Source: Lachnospiraceae bacterium GAM79 (lineage in GTDB: Bacteria > Bacillota > Clostridia > Lachnospirales > Lachnospiraceae). Taken from it: a stretch of DNA of 64,000 nt. A model generated the notes under the pieces. It made no database searches, was not told where the DNA came from, and saw nothing but the letters and a program-made list of their open reading frames with translations. The position numbers and the translations under genes are program-made. Location: positions 2,852,001 through 2,916,000 of the forward strand of contig AP018536.1 in the NCBI GenBank assembly GCA_003584705.1, given 5' to 3'. Positions 16,138 through 24,636 of the stretch are shown piece by piece (the first letter of the stretch is position 1; the number at the start of each line of letters is the position of its first letter).

Positions 16138-17631
16138 TTACAGAGTTACACCCTGCTTGAAAATAGCCATATCATGGAAGCCTGCTGCCTCGCTGCATAC
16201 CTGCCTGCCGGAAGCAGTCTCCACTACCAGATCAAACAAAGCCTTGGTCTCCTCTTCCATGGTCTTATCCTCTACCAGTACGCCGGCATTGAAATCGATC
16301 CAGTTGGACTTTTTGCCTGCCAGGCGGGAGTTGGTCGCGATCTTCATGGTAGGAACCGGAGATGCGAAAGGAGTTCCACGTCCTGTGGTAAACAGTACGA
16401 TATGTGCTCCTGCGGCTGCCAGTGCGGTAGCTGCTACCAGATCATTGCCCGGTGCGGACAAAAGGTTCAGTCCCGGAGTCTTCACCGTATCACCATACTG
16501 CAATACACCCTTGACCAGGGCACTTCCGGACTTCTGGGTACATCCCAGAGACTTGTCCTCCAGAGTGGAGATACCTCCCTTTTTGTTGCCCGGAGAAGGA
16601 TTCTCGTAAATAGTCTGATTGTGACTCTTGAAATAATTCTTGAAGTCATTGATCAGATCTACGGTCTGGTGGAACAGTTCCTCGTTGGCACAACGGTTCA
16701 TCAGAATGGTCTCTGCACCGAACATCTCGGGAACCTCGGTCAGGATGGTGGTGCCACCCTTGGAGATCAGCAGATCGGAGAAACGTCCTACCAGAGGGTT
16801 GGCGGTAATACCGGACAGTCCGTCACTGCCGCCGCACTTCATACCGATGACCAGCTTGCTTACGCTGATGGGCTCTCTCTCGAACTTGGAAGCATAATCA
16901 ATCAGGCCCTTGATCACCTCTACGGAATCTGCGATTTCATCCTCGTGCTCCTGACATACCAGGAATTTCACACGGTTCTCATCATAATCGCCAATGTAAG
17001 GCTTTAATACATCAATGTTGCTGTTCTCACAGCCCAGTCCCAGTACCAGAACACCACCTGCATTGGGATGATTGATCAGGTCTGCAAGAATCTTACGGGT
17101 ATGCTCCTGGTCATCACCCATCTGGGAACAACCATAGGGATGAGGGAATGCGATAACCTCTTCCACACTACCCTTAACGAATGCATTGGCCTGTTTTGCA
17201 ATAGCGGTTGCCACGTTGTTGACACAGCCAACGGTGGGGATGACCCAGATCTCGTTACGAACACCTACTTTGCCGTCCGGACGGTTGAAGCCCATAAAAG
17301 TCACATCTTCCGTCTTCTTCTCCTCTACCGGAGTGGGGTTGTAGGTGTACTCCAGCAGATCGCCCAGAGCGGTCTTTACATTATGAGTATGGATCCAGCT
17401 GCCCTCTGTGATGTTCTCCTTGGCATTACCGATACGGTAACCGTATTTGATGACCTCGCCGCCTTCGGGAATATCAAAAATAGCCATCTTATGTCCTGCT
17501 GGGATCTCCTCTCTGGCGGTAACGGTCTTCTGACCGTCACCTACAGAGACTGTGATCTTCTCACCGGCAGGAATCGTATTTAATGCTACGACTACATTAT
17601 CATTGTCATTAATTTTTAAGAAATCTTGCAT
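16138..17631 (-). CDS. uxaA: Altronate dehydratase
   Basis: A 497-residue iron-dependent dehydratase that turns D-altronate into 2-keto-3-deoxygluconate, the last specific step of galacturonate breakdown. The N-terminal SAF domain (residues 1-95, with IPAGHKMAIFDIPEGGEVIKYG split over two stretches) is followed by the UxaA/GarD catalytic domain. That domain carries RPDGKVGVRNEIWVIPTVGC, FPHPYGCSQMGDD, GLGCEN and MKCGGSDGLSGITANPL, including the cysteines expected to hold the metal. It overlaps the end of uxaB by 16 bp, so the two are translationally linked. The terminator lies about 20 bp after the stop. Confidence 0.95.
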   Translation of the reverse strand: MQDFLKINDNDNVVVALNTIPAGEKITVSVGDGQKTVTAREEIPAGHKMAIFDIPEGGEVIKYGYRIGNAKENITEGSWIHTHNVKTALGDLLEYTYNPTPVEEKKTEDVTFMGFNRPDGKVGVRNEIWVIPTVGCVNNVATAIAKQANAFVKGSVEEVIAFPHPYGCSQMGDDQEHTRKILADLINHPNAGGVLVLGLGCENSNIDVLKPYIGDYDENRVKFLVCQEHEDEIADSVEVIKGLIDYASKFEREPISVSKLVIGMKCGGSDGLSGITANPLVGRFSDLLISKGGTTILTEVPEMFGAETILMNRCANEELFHQTVDLINDFKNYFKSHNQTIYENPSPGNKKGGISTLEDKSLGCTQKSGSALVKGVLQYGDTVKTPGLNLLSAPGNDLVAATALAAAGAHIVLFTTGRGTPFASPVPTMKIATNSRLAGKKSNWIDFNAGVLVEDKTMEEETKALFDLVVETASGRQVCSEAAGFHDMAIFKQGVTL

Positions 17632-19076
17632 AATGCTGCCCTCATGCCATTTGCCTTAATATCATCCAGGTATGCTACAACTGCATCGGTCAGTCCGGGA
17701 ACCTTGTTCAGATCCTGGCCGAAGAAGTCTTCATTACCAAGGAAGGAAGTTACGAAAGTCTTGGTGTCCTTCTCACAATTTGCTGCGAAGAACTCCAGAA
17801 CTGCTTTGTCATCCATGATGTTGTATTCCTGACCGTCTCTATGACCGATCAGAGCCTTATCGCGGATCTCGGTGCCATGGTAGAATGCCATCAGTGCTGC
17901 AATGGAGAAGGTCAGATGAGCGGGAAGCTTACCGGTCTTCTCAACATAGCCTAACAGGCTGGGCATACATCTTGCTCTCCACTTGGATACGGAGTTCAGG
18001 GAGATAGCAAGCAGTGCATGATCTACATAAGGATTGTCGAAACGGTTTACAACCTCACCTGCAAACTGCTTCAGTTCCTCCTCAGGCAGAGACAGGGTAG
18101 GGATTACTTCGTCATAAATGGTCTTCAGCATGAAGTTACGGATATCGTCATCATGCATGGACTGTCTTACGATGTCGTTGCCGCACAGGTAAGAAGCCAG
18201 TACGAAAGAGGTATGCGCACCGTTCAGGATACGAACCTTTCTCTGCTTATAAGGCTTCTGATTGTCAGTGAAGATAACAGGAAGTCCTGCATCGGGAAGA
18301 GGGAATTCCTTGCTGATGTCCTTAGCGGATTCGATAACCCACAGAGCAAACGGCTCACCGGTTACCATGATGTGGTCTTCGTAACCCAGCTTCTCCCATT
18401 CTTCCTTCTCGGTAGCACGGGGATAACCGGTAATGATACGGTCTACCAGAGTAGAGGTGAATACACATGCCTCATCTACCCACTTCTTGAACTCATCGCC
18501 CAGTCCCCACAGCTCGATCAGCTGCATTACACACTTCTTCAGCATAATACCGTTGTCATCGATCAGCTCTACGGGAAGCATTACCAGACCCTTGCTCATA
18601 TCACCCTTGAAGGTCTCGAATCTGTGATATAAGAACTTGGTCAGCTTGCCGGGGAAAGTCTTGGGAGGCTCTAATTCAAACTTATCGGTATCATCATATA
18701 CGATACCTGCCTCGGTGGTGTTGGATACTACGAAACGTAAGGTATCGATCTCGGCAAGTCCCATGTACTTGTCATATTCATTATAAGTGTCTACAGCATC
18801 TGCAACACTGGTTACGATTCTATTAATAATCTTGGCTTCACCGTTCACATTACCGCGAAGGGATACAGTATACTGGCAGTCCTGCTTGTGGAACATATCC
18901 AGGTTACCGAACTCGATGGGTTTGATCAGAACGATGTCTCCATCGAACTTGCCCTGCTCGTTAGCGATGTCGATCATGTAATCTACGAATCCACGTAAGA
19001 AATTACCCTCGCCGAACTGTACCACCTTGATAGGTCTTTCCTTTTTACCGGTCTTTGCCTTGTTTAAGATATCCAT
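17616..19076 (-). CDS. uxaB: Tagaturonate reductase (altronate oxidoreductase)
   Basis: A 486-residue NADH-dependent polyol/long-chain mannitol dehydrogenase family enzyme that reduces D-tagaturonate to D-altronate. VVQFGEGNFLRGFVDYMIDI near the start matches the N-terminal Rossmann signature of UxaB. RKVRILNGAHTSFV (about 290) carries the conserved lysine and NGAH motif of the mannitol dehydrogenase family. The start is the ATG at 19076 after GGAGGACAAA; an upstream ATG overlaps the ribosome site. First gene of the uxaB-uxaA operon, it is divergent from the LacI regulator, with a promoter and candidate operator at 19223-19272. Confidence 0.93.
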   Translation of the reverse strand: MDILNKAKTGKKERPIKVVQFGEGNFLRGFVDYMIDIANEQGKFDGDIVLIKPIEFGNLDMFHKQDCQYTVSLRGNVNGEAKIINRIVTSVADAVDTYNEYDKYMGLAEIDTLRFVVSNTTEAGIVYDDTDKFELEPPKTFPGKLTKFLYHRFETFKGDMSKGLVMLPVELIDDNGIMLKKCVMQLIELWGLGDEFKKWVDEACVFTSTLVDRIITGYPRATEKEEWEKLGYEDHIMVTGEPFALWVIESAKDISKEFPLPDAGLPVIFTDNQKPYKQRKVRILNGAHTSFVLASYLCGNDIVRQSMHDDDIRNFMLKTIYDEVIPTLSLPEEELKQFAGEVVNRFDNPYVDHALLAISLNSVSKWRARCMPSLLGYVEKTGKLPAHLTFSIAALMAFYHGTEIRDKALIGHRDGQEYNIMDDKAVLEFFAANCEKDTKTFVTSFLGNEDFFGQDLNKVPGLTDAVVAYLDDIKANGMRAALCKIS

Positions 19077-19222
19077 TTTGTCCTCCATTCTACGCTTAGC
19101 GTATCCTATCTGCACCGTCTTACGGCACTCTATTACCTGCACTTACTTTCCCCGGCACGCCTTACGAACGAATCTGTTACGCCGCCCGGGGCATTGTCTT
19201 TGGTCTGAATTGTAGGAAGTTT

Positions 19223-19272
19223 ATGTAAGTACTTTCATGATTCATTTTACTTCAAAAAAATGGTTTCGTCAA
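19223..19272 (-). promoter_or_regulatory. uxaB promoter with LacI-type operator
   Basis: On the minus strand, -35 TTGACG (19272-19267) and -10 TAAAAT (19249-19244) are separated by 17 bp. The near-palindrome ATGTAAGTACTTTCAT (19223-19238) covers the predicted start site. It resembles the site in front of lacI, so one repressor probably controls both transcripts and releases them when a uronate inducer is present (inference). Confidence 0.65.
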
Positions 19273-19372
19273 TCACCAAAAAAAGAAAGTTTTATTTTCG
19301 TGAAACTACCGCTTTTATCAGCAATATTTCGCTTTGATAAATTTTTGACATATGAGAAGTTGAAAAAGTATC

Positions 19373-19434
19373 TTGAAAAAAGAGAAGTCTTTCGTTATAA
19401 TTCAGATATAGCTTTTTTATGTAACTACTTACAT
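19373..19434 (+). promoter_or_regulatory. Promoter and operator of the LacI regulator gene
   Basis: -35 TTGAAA (19373-19378) and -10 TATAAT (19396-19401) have a 17-bp spacer. The palindrome ATGTAACTACTTACAT (19419-19434) follows at about +11 to +26, placed for autorepression. A second possible -35, TTGACA at 19345-19350, pairs less well with TATCTT. Between the two divergent promoters (19272-19373) there is only A/T-rich sequence with no further gene. Confidence 0.65.
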
Positions 19435-19489
19435 TTTTCTTACATATCTTTTTACACACTGTTACATAGAAGCAGAGAGGAAGCCACAG

Positions 19490-20497
19490 ATGACAATTTA
19501 CGATATTTCTGAAAAGGCCGGTGTCTCTATTGCTACTGTTTCCCGCGTACTCAACGGAAGCAACAATGTAAGCGAGAAAACCAAGAAAAAAGTGCTGGAT
19601 GTGATCAACCAGTACGAGTACACTCCCAACGCATTCGCCAGGGGATTAGGTCTCAACACCATGAAGACCATCGGTATCATGTGTGCCGACAGTTCGGATC
19701 CGTACCTTGCCAAAGCGATCTACTATATTGAGCAGAAGCTTCGGGCCAACGGTTACGACAGCATCCTGTGCTGTACCGGTTATGATCTGGATACCAAAGC
19801 AAGTTCCATGAACCTTCTGATCACGAAAAAAGTGGACGGCATTATATTAGTAGGTTCTAATTTTATCTACGAGAAGGAAGATGACAACAAATACATCCTC
19901 GGCGCTGCCGGACAGGTGCCTGTGATGCTGTTGAATGCAGCCATGGACGCTCCCAATGTTTACAGCATCGTATCGGATGATTTTACTTCCATATATGATG
20001 CCACCATGGAAATGATCCGTTCCGGAGTGGAAGACATCCTGTACTTCTACAACTCCACTTCTTACAGTGGTAAGAAAAAGCTGGCCGGTTACCGTGCCGC
20101 CATGGAGGAAAAAGGACTTCTGACCAACGGAAGCTTCCTGCAGCTCTATCAGGGATCTCATGAAGATATTCCCGCTATGGCAGACCAGCTGCTGAAGCTG
20201 CATGCAAAGGGAATCACCTTCCACGGTGTCATTGCTGCTGACGATTCTCTGGCACTGGGTGCTCTGAAATACGCCCGTGAAATGAAGCTGCGGATTCCGG
20301 AGGATCTGGCTATCATCGGTTATAATAATTCCATGCTGGTGAACTGCTGCGATCCGGAGCTGACCAGTATCGACAATAAACTGGAAACACTCTGCCAGCA
20401 TCTGATCACAACGCTGATGGGCGTTCTGGGCGGAAGCGAGATGCCGAAGAAGACTGTATTCTCCGGTGAACTGGTAAAACGCGGTACCACAAAGTAG
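19490..20497 (+). CDS. LacI-family transcriptional regulator of galacturonate genes
   Basis: A 335-residue LacI/GalR repressor. The N-terminal helix-turn-helix and hinge helix are clear (MTIYDISEKAGVSIATVSRV, then LNGSNNVSEKTKKKV and YTPNAFARGL). The periplasmic-binding-protein-like effector domain follows (NTMKTIGIMCADSSDPYLAK, then DGIILVGSNF and the late segment AIIGYNNSMLVNCCDPELTS). It lies between divergent uxaB-uxaA and downstream uxaC, with matching operators on both sides. It most likely senses a galacturonate-pathway intermediate, as KdgR/UxuR-like regulators of Bacillota do. The ligand itself is inferred from context. The ATG follows GAGAGGAAG. Confidence 0.9.
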   Translation: MTIYDISEKAGVSIATVSRVLNGSNNVSEKTKKKVLDVINQYEYTPNAFARGLGLNTMKTIGIMCADSSDPYLAKAIYYIEQKLRANGYDSILCCTGYDLDTKASSMNLLITKKVDGIILVGSNFIYEKEDDNKYILGAAGQVPVMLLNAAMDAPNVYSIVSDDFTSIYDATMEMIRSGVEDILYFYNSTSYSGKKKLAGYRAAMEEKGLLTNGSFLQLYQGSHEDIPAMADQLLKLHAKGITFHGVIAADDSLALGALKYAREMKLRIPEDLAIIGYNNSMLVNCCDPELTSIDNKLETLCQHLITTLMGVLGGSEMPKKTVFSGELVKRGTTK

Positions 20498-20627
20498 CTT
20501 GCGGCACATATAGGCATTTGTTTATGACAGCACGGGGGAGCTGCAAATCACCCCTTTTCTATATTTATCACTATAGTCGCCGGATCCCTACCGGATCTGA
20601 CTCATATGAACATGGAGGATTTTTAAA

Positions 20628-22040
20628 ATGAAAGCATTTATGGACAAGGACTTTCTGTTAGAGACCGAGACCGCCAAAAAGCTGTTCCACGACTACGCAG
20701 AAAAAACACCGATTCTGGACTACCATTGCCATATCAATCCCAAGGAGATTGCTGAGGATCGTCAGTTCGACAACATCACTCAGGTATGGTTGGGCGGCGA
20801 TCACTACAAGTGGCGTTTCATGCGTTCCTGCGGTGTGGACGAAAAGTACATCACCGGTGACGCTTCCGATTACGAGAAGTTCTGCAAATGGGCTGAGTGC
20901 CTGGGCAAGGCTATCGGCAACCCCCTGTTCCACTGGAGCCATCTTGAACTGCAGAGATACTTCGGTTACACCGGCGTTCTGAACAAGAATACCGCTGATG
21001 AAGTATGGAACCTGTGCAATGAAAAACTGCAGCAGCCTTCCATGAGCGTTCGTAATCTGATCAAGCAGAGCAATGTTACCCTGATCTGCACCACCGATGA
21101 TCCTATTGATTCTCTGGAGTGGCACAAGAAGCTGGCTGCAGATGATACTTTCGATGTAAAGGTTCTGCCCGCATGGAGACCTGACAAAGCTATGAACATC
21201 GAGAAGCCCGATTATCTGGATTATCTGGAGAAGCTGGCTGCTGCTGCAGGCATGACCGAGATCAACTCCTTCGCAAGCTTAAAGGAAGCTCTGAAGAACC
21301 GTATGGCTTTCTTCGCATCCATGGGTTGTAACGTATCTGACCATGCTCTGGAGTATGTAATGTACTATCCCGCTTCCGACGATGAGCTGGAAGAGATCTT
21401 CTTAAAGAGACTGAACAAGATGGTTCTGACCAAGGAAGAGGAACTGAAGTTCAAGACCGCTTTCATGCTGTTCGTAGGCAAGGAATATCACAAGCTTGAC
21501 TGGGCTATGCAGTTGCATTACGGTTGTAAGCGTGACAACAATACTCTGATGTTCGAGAAGCTGGGTCCCGATACCGGTTACGACTGCATCAACAACTACG
21601 CTCCTTCCGCACAGATGGCTGACTTCCTGAACGCTCTGATCGTAACCGACGAGCTGCCCAGAACTGTCATCTACAGCCTGAATCCCAACGACAACCAGGC
21701 CATCGGTACCATCCTCGGATGCTTCCAGGATTCCACCGCTGTTGCCAAGATCCAGCAGGGTTCCGCTTGGTGGTTCAACGATCACAAGACCGGTATGCAG
21801 GATCAGATGATCTCCCTGGCTAACCTGGGCAACCTGTCCGGATTCGTTGGAATGCTGACCGATTCCAGAAGCTTCCTGTCCTATACCAGACACGAGTACT
21901 TCCGTCGTATCCTGTGCAACCTGATCGGTAACTGGGTAGAGAGTGGTGAATTCCCTGCAGATTACGATACTCTGTCCGAGATCGTAACCGATATCTCCTA
22001 CAACAACGCTAAGAGATATTTCAAGTTCCCTCTGGCATAA
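20628..22040 (+). CDS. uxaC: Uronate isomerase (glucuronate/galacturonate isomerase)
   Basis: A 470-residue enzyme of the amidohydrolase-like uronate isomerase family that turns D-galacturonate into D-tagaturonate (or D-glucuronate into D-fructuronate). The N-terminal metal site HCHINPKEIAED (around residue 31) and later LQLHYGCKRDNN-like, GLGPDTGYDC-like and LTDSRSFLSYTRHEYFRR segments are standard. It follows the regulator by 130 bp on the same strand with its own strong ribosome site (GGAGGATTTTTAAA), and a terminator closes the transcript. It completes the three-step route with UxaB and UxaA. KDG kinase and aldolase and a uronate transporter are not in the window. Confidence 0.95.
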   Translation: MKAFMDKDFLLETETAKKLFHDYAEKTPILDYHCHINPKEIAEDRQFDNITQVWLGGDHYKWRFMRSCGVDEKYITGDASDYEKFCKWAECLGKAIGNPLFHWSHLELQRYFGYTGVLNKNTADEVWNLCNEKLQQPSMSVRNLIKQSNVTLICTTDDPIDSLEWHKKLAADDTFDVKVLPAWRPDKAMNIEKPDYLDYLEKLAAAAGMTEINSFASLKEALKNRMAFFASMGCNVSDHALEYVMYYPASDDELEEIFLKRLNKMVLTKEEELKFKTAFMLFVGKEYHKLDWAMQLHYGCKRDNNTLMFEKLGPDTGYDCINNYAPSAQMADFLNALIVTDELPRTVIYSLNPNDNQAIGTILGCFQDSTAVAKIQQGSAWWFNDHKTGMQDQMISLANLGNLSGFVGMLTDSRSFLSYTRHEYFRRILCNLIGNWVESGEFPADYDTLSEIVTDISYNNAKRYFKFPLA

Positions 22041-22060
22041 AATTATAAGAATAGTGCAAT

Positions 22061-22091
22061 CCCCCGGCTGGTTATTTGGCCGGGGGTTTTT
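22061..22091 (+). terminator. uxaC terminator
   Basis: CCCCCGGC (22061-22068) pairs with GCCGGGGG (22079-22086), followed by TTTTTAT: a strong intrinsic terminator 20 bp after the uxaC stop and directly before repeat copy B. Confidence 0.9.
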
Positions 22092-22097
22092 ATGTAA

Positions 22098-22770
22098 ATG
22101 GAAAGTTAGTAAAGAAATGCTATCAAATCCCCGTAGCCCTTGGCAAGGTATAAGAAACGCGGCACGCTCGTACTTTAGTACGATGCGCTCCTGTCGCAGA
22201 GCGTAGCGGTACATAAGCGGTCACAATACGACCGCAATGCGTCCCTTGGGACGCTATGGTACCGACGTCTGCTTACGGCACTGCTTATTCTTATACCCAG
22301 CCGGGGCTACTGGTTTTTTTGAAAGCTTTCCAAAACACAGAACTCCCGGCGTATGCGGTGCCATGTCGAAGATGTTTGTCGGAGGATGTTGACATTTTCT
22401 AGAAAAGTGCTGAAAGGCAGGGGGAAAGCGGACACGATGTCCGCGTCAGCCGATTGTCGACATGGATGTCGACTGTAGGCGGCCCCGTCATGACAAGAAC
22501 TACTCATCACTTTTCGTAGAAAATTCACATCCGGAGACCTTACATCGAGACATGTGTATCGCATGCTCCGGGAGTTCGTCTGGTTTAAGGCTCCCTCCGC
22601 TACGAACCATGCCTATTCATAAGATTGTCAGCAAGGAACGCTGTCAATCTTATTTCATAGACGGCTGTCGCCGTATAAAAATAGAGTGAACCAGCCTCGC
22701 TTGTGCGCAAGCGCCCATCGAGGTGTTCCACTCTATTTTTGCATGGCTCGTAGCTATGCTAACTTTCTAG
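22098..22770. repeat. Large modular hairpin repeat, copy B (inverted, with an extra module)
   Basis: Bases 22098-22578 are the reverse complement of 4801-5280. The ends again read ATGGAAAGTTAG (left) and, reversed, CTAGAAAGTTAGC (right). Beyond the shared part, copy B carries a third palindromic module (22580-22760) that copy A lacks. CTACGAGCCATGC-type arms close it, and inside are an ATAAGATTGACAGCG hairpin, an ACGGCGACAGCCGT hairpin and a hairpin with AAAAATAGAGTG arms. It fills the gap between convergent uxaC and the phosphate transporter gene and ends 4 bp from the latter's stop codon. The 734-bp gap holds no gene. Confidence 0.85.
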
Positions 22771-22774
22771 TTAA

Positions 22775-24427
22775 TTACCGTTTGATATCGCCGTCTTCGG
22801 CATCCTCTTCTGTGGTAATGGCAAAAGCGATATTGGTGGCATGGTCTGCTACTCTCTCCAGTCCGGATACGATATCGGAGAAGATCATGCCGGCTTCGGG
22901 AGAACACTCTCCCTTGGTCAGACGCTCTACATGTTTCTTCTGCAGTTCGCGTTCCTTCTCGTCTACCTGATCCTCCAGAGTAACGATCTCCTGCATATGG
23001 GATTCATCGCTCTTGGCGAACATTTCTACAGCATAACGGATGATCTTGTTGACCATTTCCAACATATCTCCCAGTTCCTTCTGGGCTTCCTTACTGATGG
23101 AAACGCCTTCTTCCTTACGCTGTCTGGCAGCATCCGCCACGTTCTCCGCATGGTCACCGATACGCTCGATATCGTTCACCACATGGAACAGGGCACCCAG
23201 ACTGTTCAAGTCTTCGATGGGCAGCGTGGTCTGGTTGATCTTCACCAGATAATCCGTGATGGCATGATTCAGGAAGTTGATATTTTTCTCTACCTCGTAG
23301 ACTTCCTCAATGTCCTCTTCATCCAGCGTGATCAGGGCATTCATGGCACGGTTTAAGTTCTCCTCTGCCAGAGAAGCCATACGCTCCAGCTCTTTGATAA
23401 CCTCTACCACTGCGGTAGCAGGGTTGAACACCACTTTGTCGCCGATGTATTTTAACTGATAGCTCTCTCTGTAGCCAACCTTCTGATCCTCGCCTGGTAC
23501 GATCAGGTAAGTCATCTTGACCAGCCATCCGGTGAACGGGAACAGCATAATTACCTGCGCAATCTTGATCAGCGTATGTGCATTTGCTACGAATCGACCG
23601 TTATCTGCGGAAATGGACTTGATCAATTCCACGATCTGGTCTCCTGCCACAAACAGGGCAATGTAGATAATAACCGTACCGATAATATTGAACAGCAGAT
23701 GGATCAGTGCTGCTCTCTTTGCGTCCTTTTTACCGGTCATGGAAGCTAACATTGCGGTAGCACAAGCACCGATATTACATCCCAGGATAATGTACAGCGT
23801 AATAAGTAACGGCAGCAGATCCTGATTAGCCAGCAACAACACAATGCTGACCGTTACGGACGAACTCTGGATAATGGCTGTCAGAGCAAATCCCATCAAT
23901 GTGGCTAAGAACGGGTTCTTCAGAGACATCAGCAGATTGACCACCTGTGGCTCATTCTTCATGTTCGCCATAGCCTGGGACATGGTGCTCAGGCCTACGA
24001 ACAGGATACCGAAACCAACGACCACTTCCGCCACCTTACGGACCTTTTCCTTCTTCGTAAACATCATCACGACCACACCCACCAGCAGGATCAGCGGTGC
24101 TATTTTGGATAAATTAAAAGATACCAGCTGTGAAGTAATGGTAGTACCGATGTTTGCACCGAGGATAACGCCCGCCGCCTGATACAGATTCATCAGACCA
24201 GAGTTAACGAAGCTGACGACCATAACCGTACATGCCGAAGAGGACTGGATGATACCGGTAAAAATAATACCGACGATCATACCCATGAAACGGTTCGTGG
24301 TAAAGATTTCCAGAATACGACGAAGTCTGGCACCTGCTACCTTCTCAATGGAATCACTCATCAGTTCCATTCCGAATAAAAACAGTCCCAGACCTCCTGC
24401 CATTGTCAATATTGTTCCAAAGCTCAT
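22775..24427 (-). CDS. nptA: Na+/phosphate cotransporter with C-terminal PhoU-like domain
   Basis: A 550-residue membrane protein. Two inverted Na/Pi cotransporter repeats each carry the signature QSSS (GIIQSSSACTVMVV near 60 and AIIQSSSVTVSIVLL near 190). The last 200 residues form a PhoU-like helical bundle with ERIGDHAENVADAARQR and GLERVADHATNIAFAI. It imports phosphate using the sodium gradient (family knowledge). The start is the ATG at 24427 after GAGGGA; the longer frame to 24475 lacks a ribosome site. A promoter with five Pho-box-like repeats is directly upstream, which fits phosphate-starvation control. The stop is 4 bp from repeat copy B. Confidence 0.92.
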   Translation of the reverse strand: MSFGTILTMAGGLGLFLFGMELMSDSIEKVAGARLRRILEIFTTNRFMGMIVGIIFTGIIQSSSACTVMVVSFVNSGLMNLYQAAGVILGANIGTTITSQLVSFNLSKIAPLILLVGVVVMMFTKKEKVRKVAEVVVGFGILFVGLSTMSQAMANMKNEPQVVNLLMSLKNPFLATLMGFALTAIIQSSSVTVSIVLLLANQDLLPLLITLYIILGCNIGACATAMLASMTGKKDAKRAALIHLLFNIIGTVIIYIALFVAGDQIVELIKSISADNGRFVANAHTLIKIAQVIMLFPFTGWLVKMTYLIVPGEDQKVGYRESYQLKYIGDKVVFNPATAVVEVIKELERMASLAEENLNRAMNALITLDEEDIEEVYEVEKNINFLNHAITDYLVKINQTTLPIEDLNSLGALFHVVNDIERIGDHAENVADAARQRKEEGVSISKEAQKELGDMLEMVNKIIRYAVEMFAKSDESHMQEIVTLEDQVDEKERELQKKHVERLTKGECSPEAGMIFSDIVSGLERVADHATNIAFAITTEEDAEDGDIKR

Positions 24428-24515
24428 TTTTAATCCCTCAATCTCTCTTGATTCTCTTCCGAAAAACCAAAACAATAATTTTCAAATTTATTCTTATATA
24501 AACAATCCAAAATAT

Positions 24516-24598
24516 ATTTTACGAGATAGAATAAAAACTTGCAATGTAAATTTTACTTTTCTTTAACTTTTCTTTTACTTTTCTTTACAAAACTTTAC
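24516..24598 (-). promoter_or_regulatory. nptA promoter with Pho-box-like repeats
   Basis: On the minus strand -35 TTGCAA (24544-24539) and -10 TAAAAT (24521-24516) have a 17-bp spacer. Directly upstream, on the plus strand, five TTTAC/TTAAC units start at 24552, 24563, 24574, 24584 and 24594, a 10-11 bp period. This resembles the PhoP boxes of Bacillus (direct TTAACA-type repeats spaced by one helical turn). Activation under phosphate limitation is inferred. Confidence 0.65.
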
Positions 24599-24636
24599 GC
24601 AATTTCTACCGTGTTTGCGTAAAACAGCTGTTTTTC

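Noticed and set aside
21402..22214. A 270-codon frame running from repeat copy B into the antisense of uxaC
   Set aside because: Its first 39 codons are also found next to sfsA (5164) because they are repeat DNA; the rest is antisense to a solid gene.
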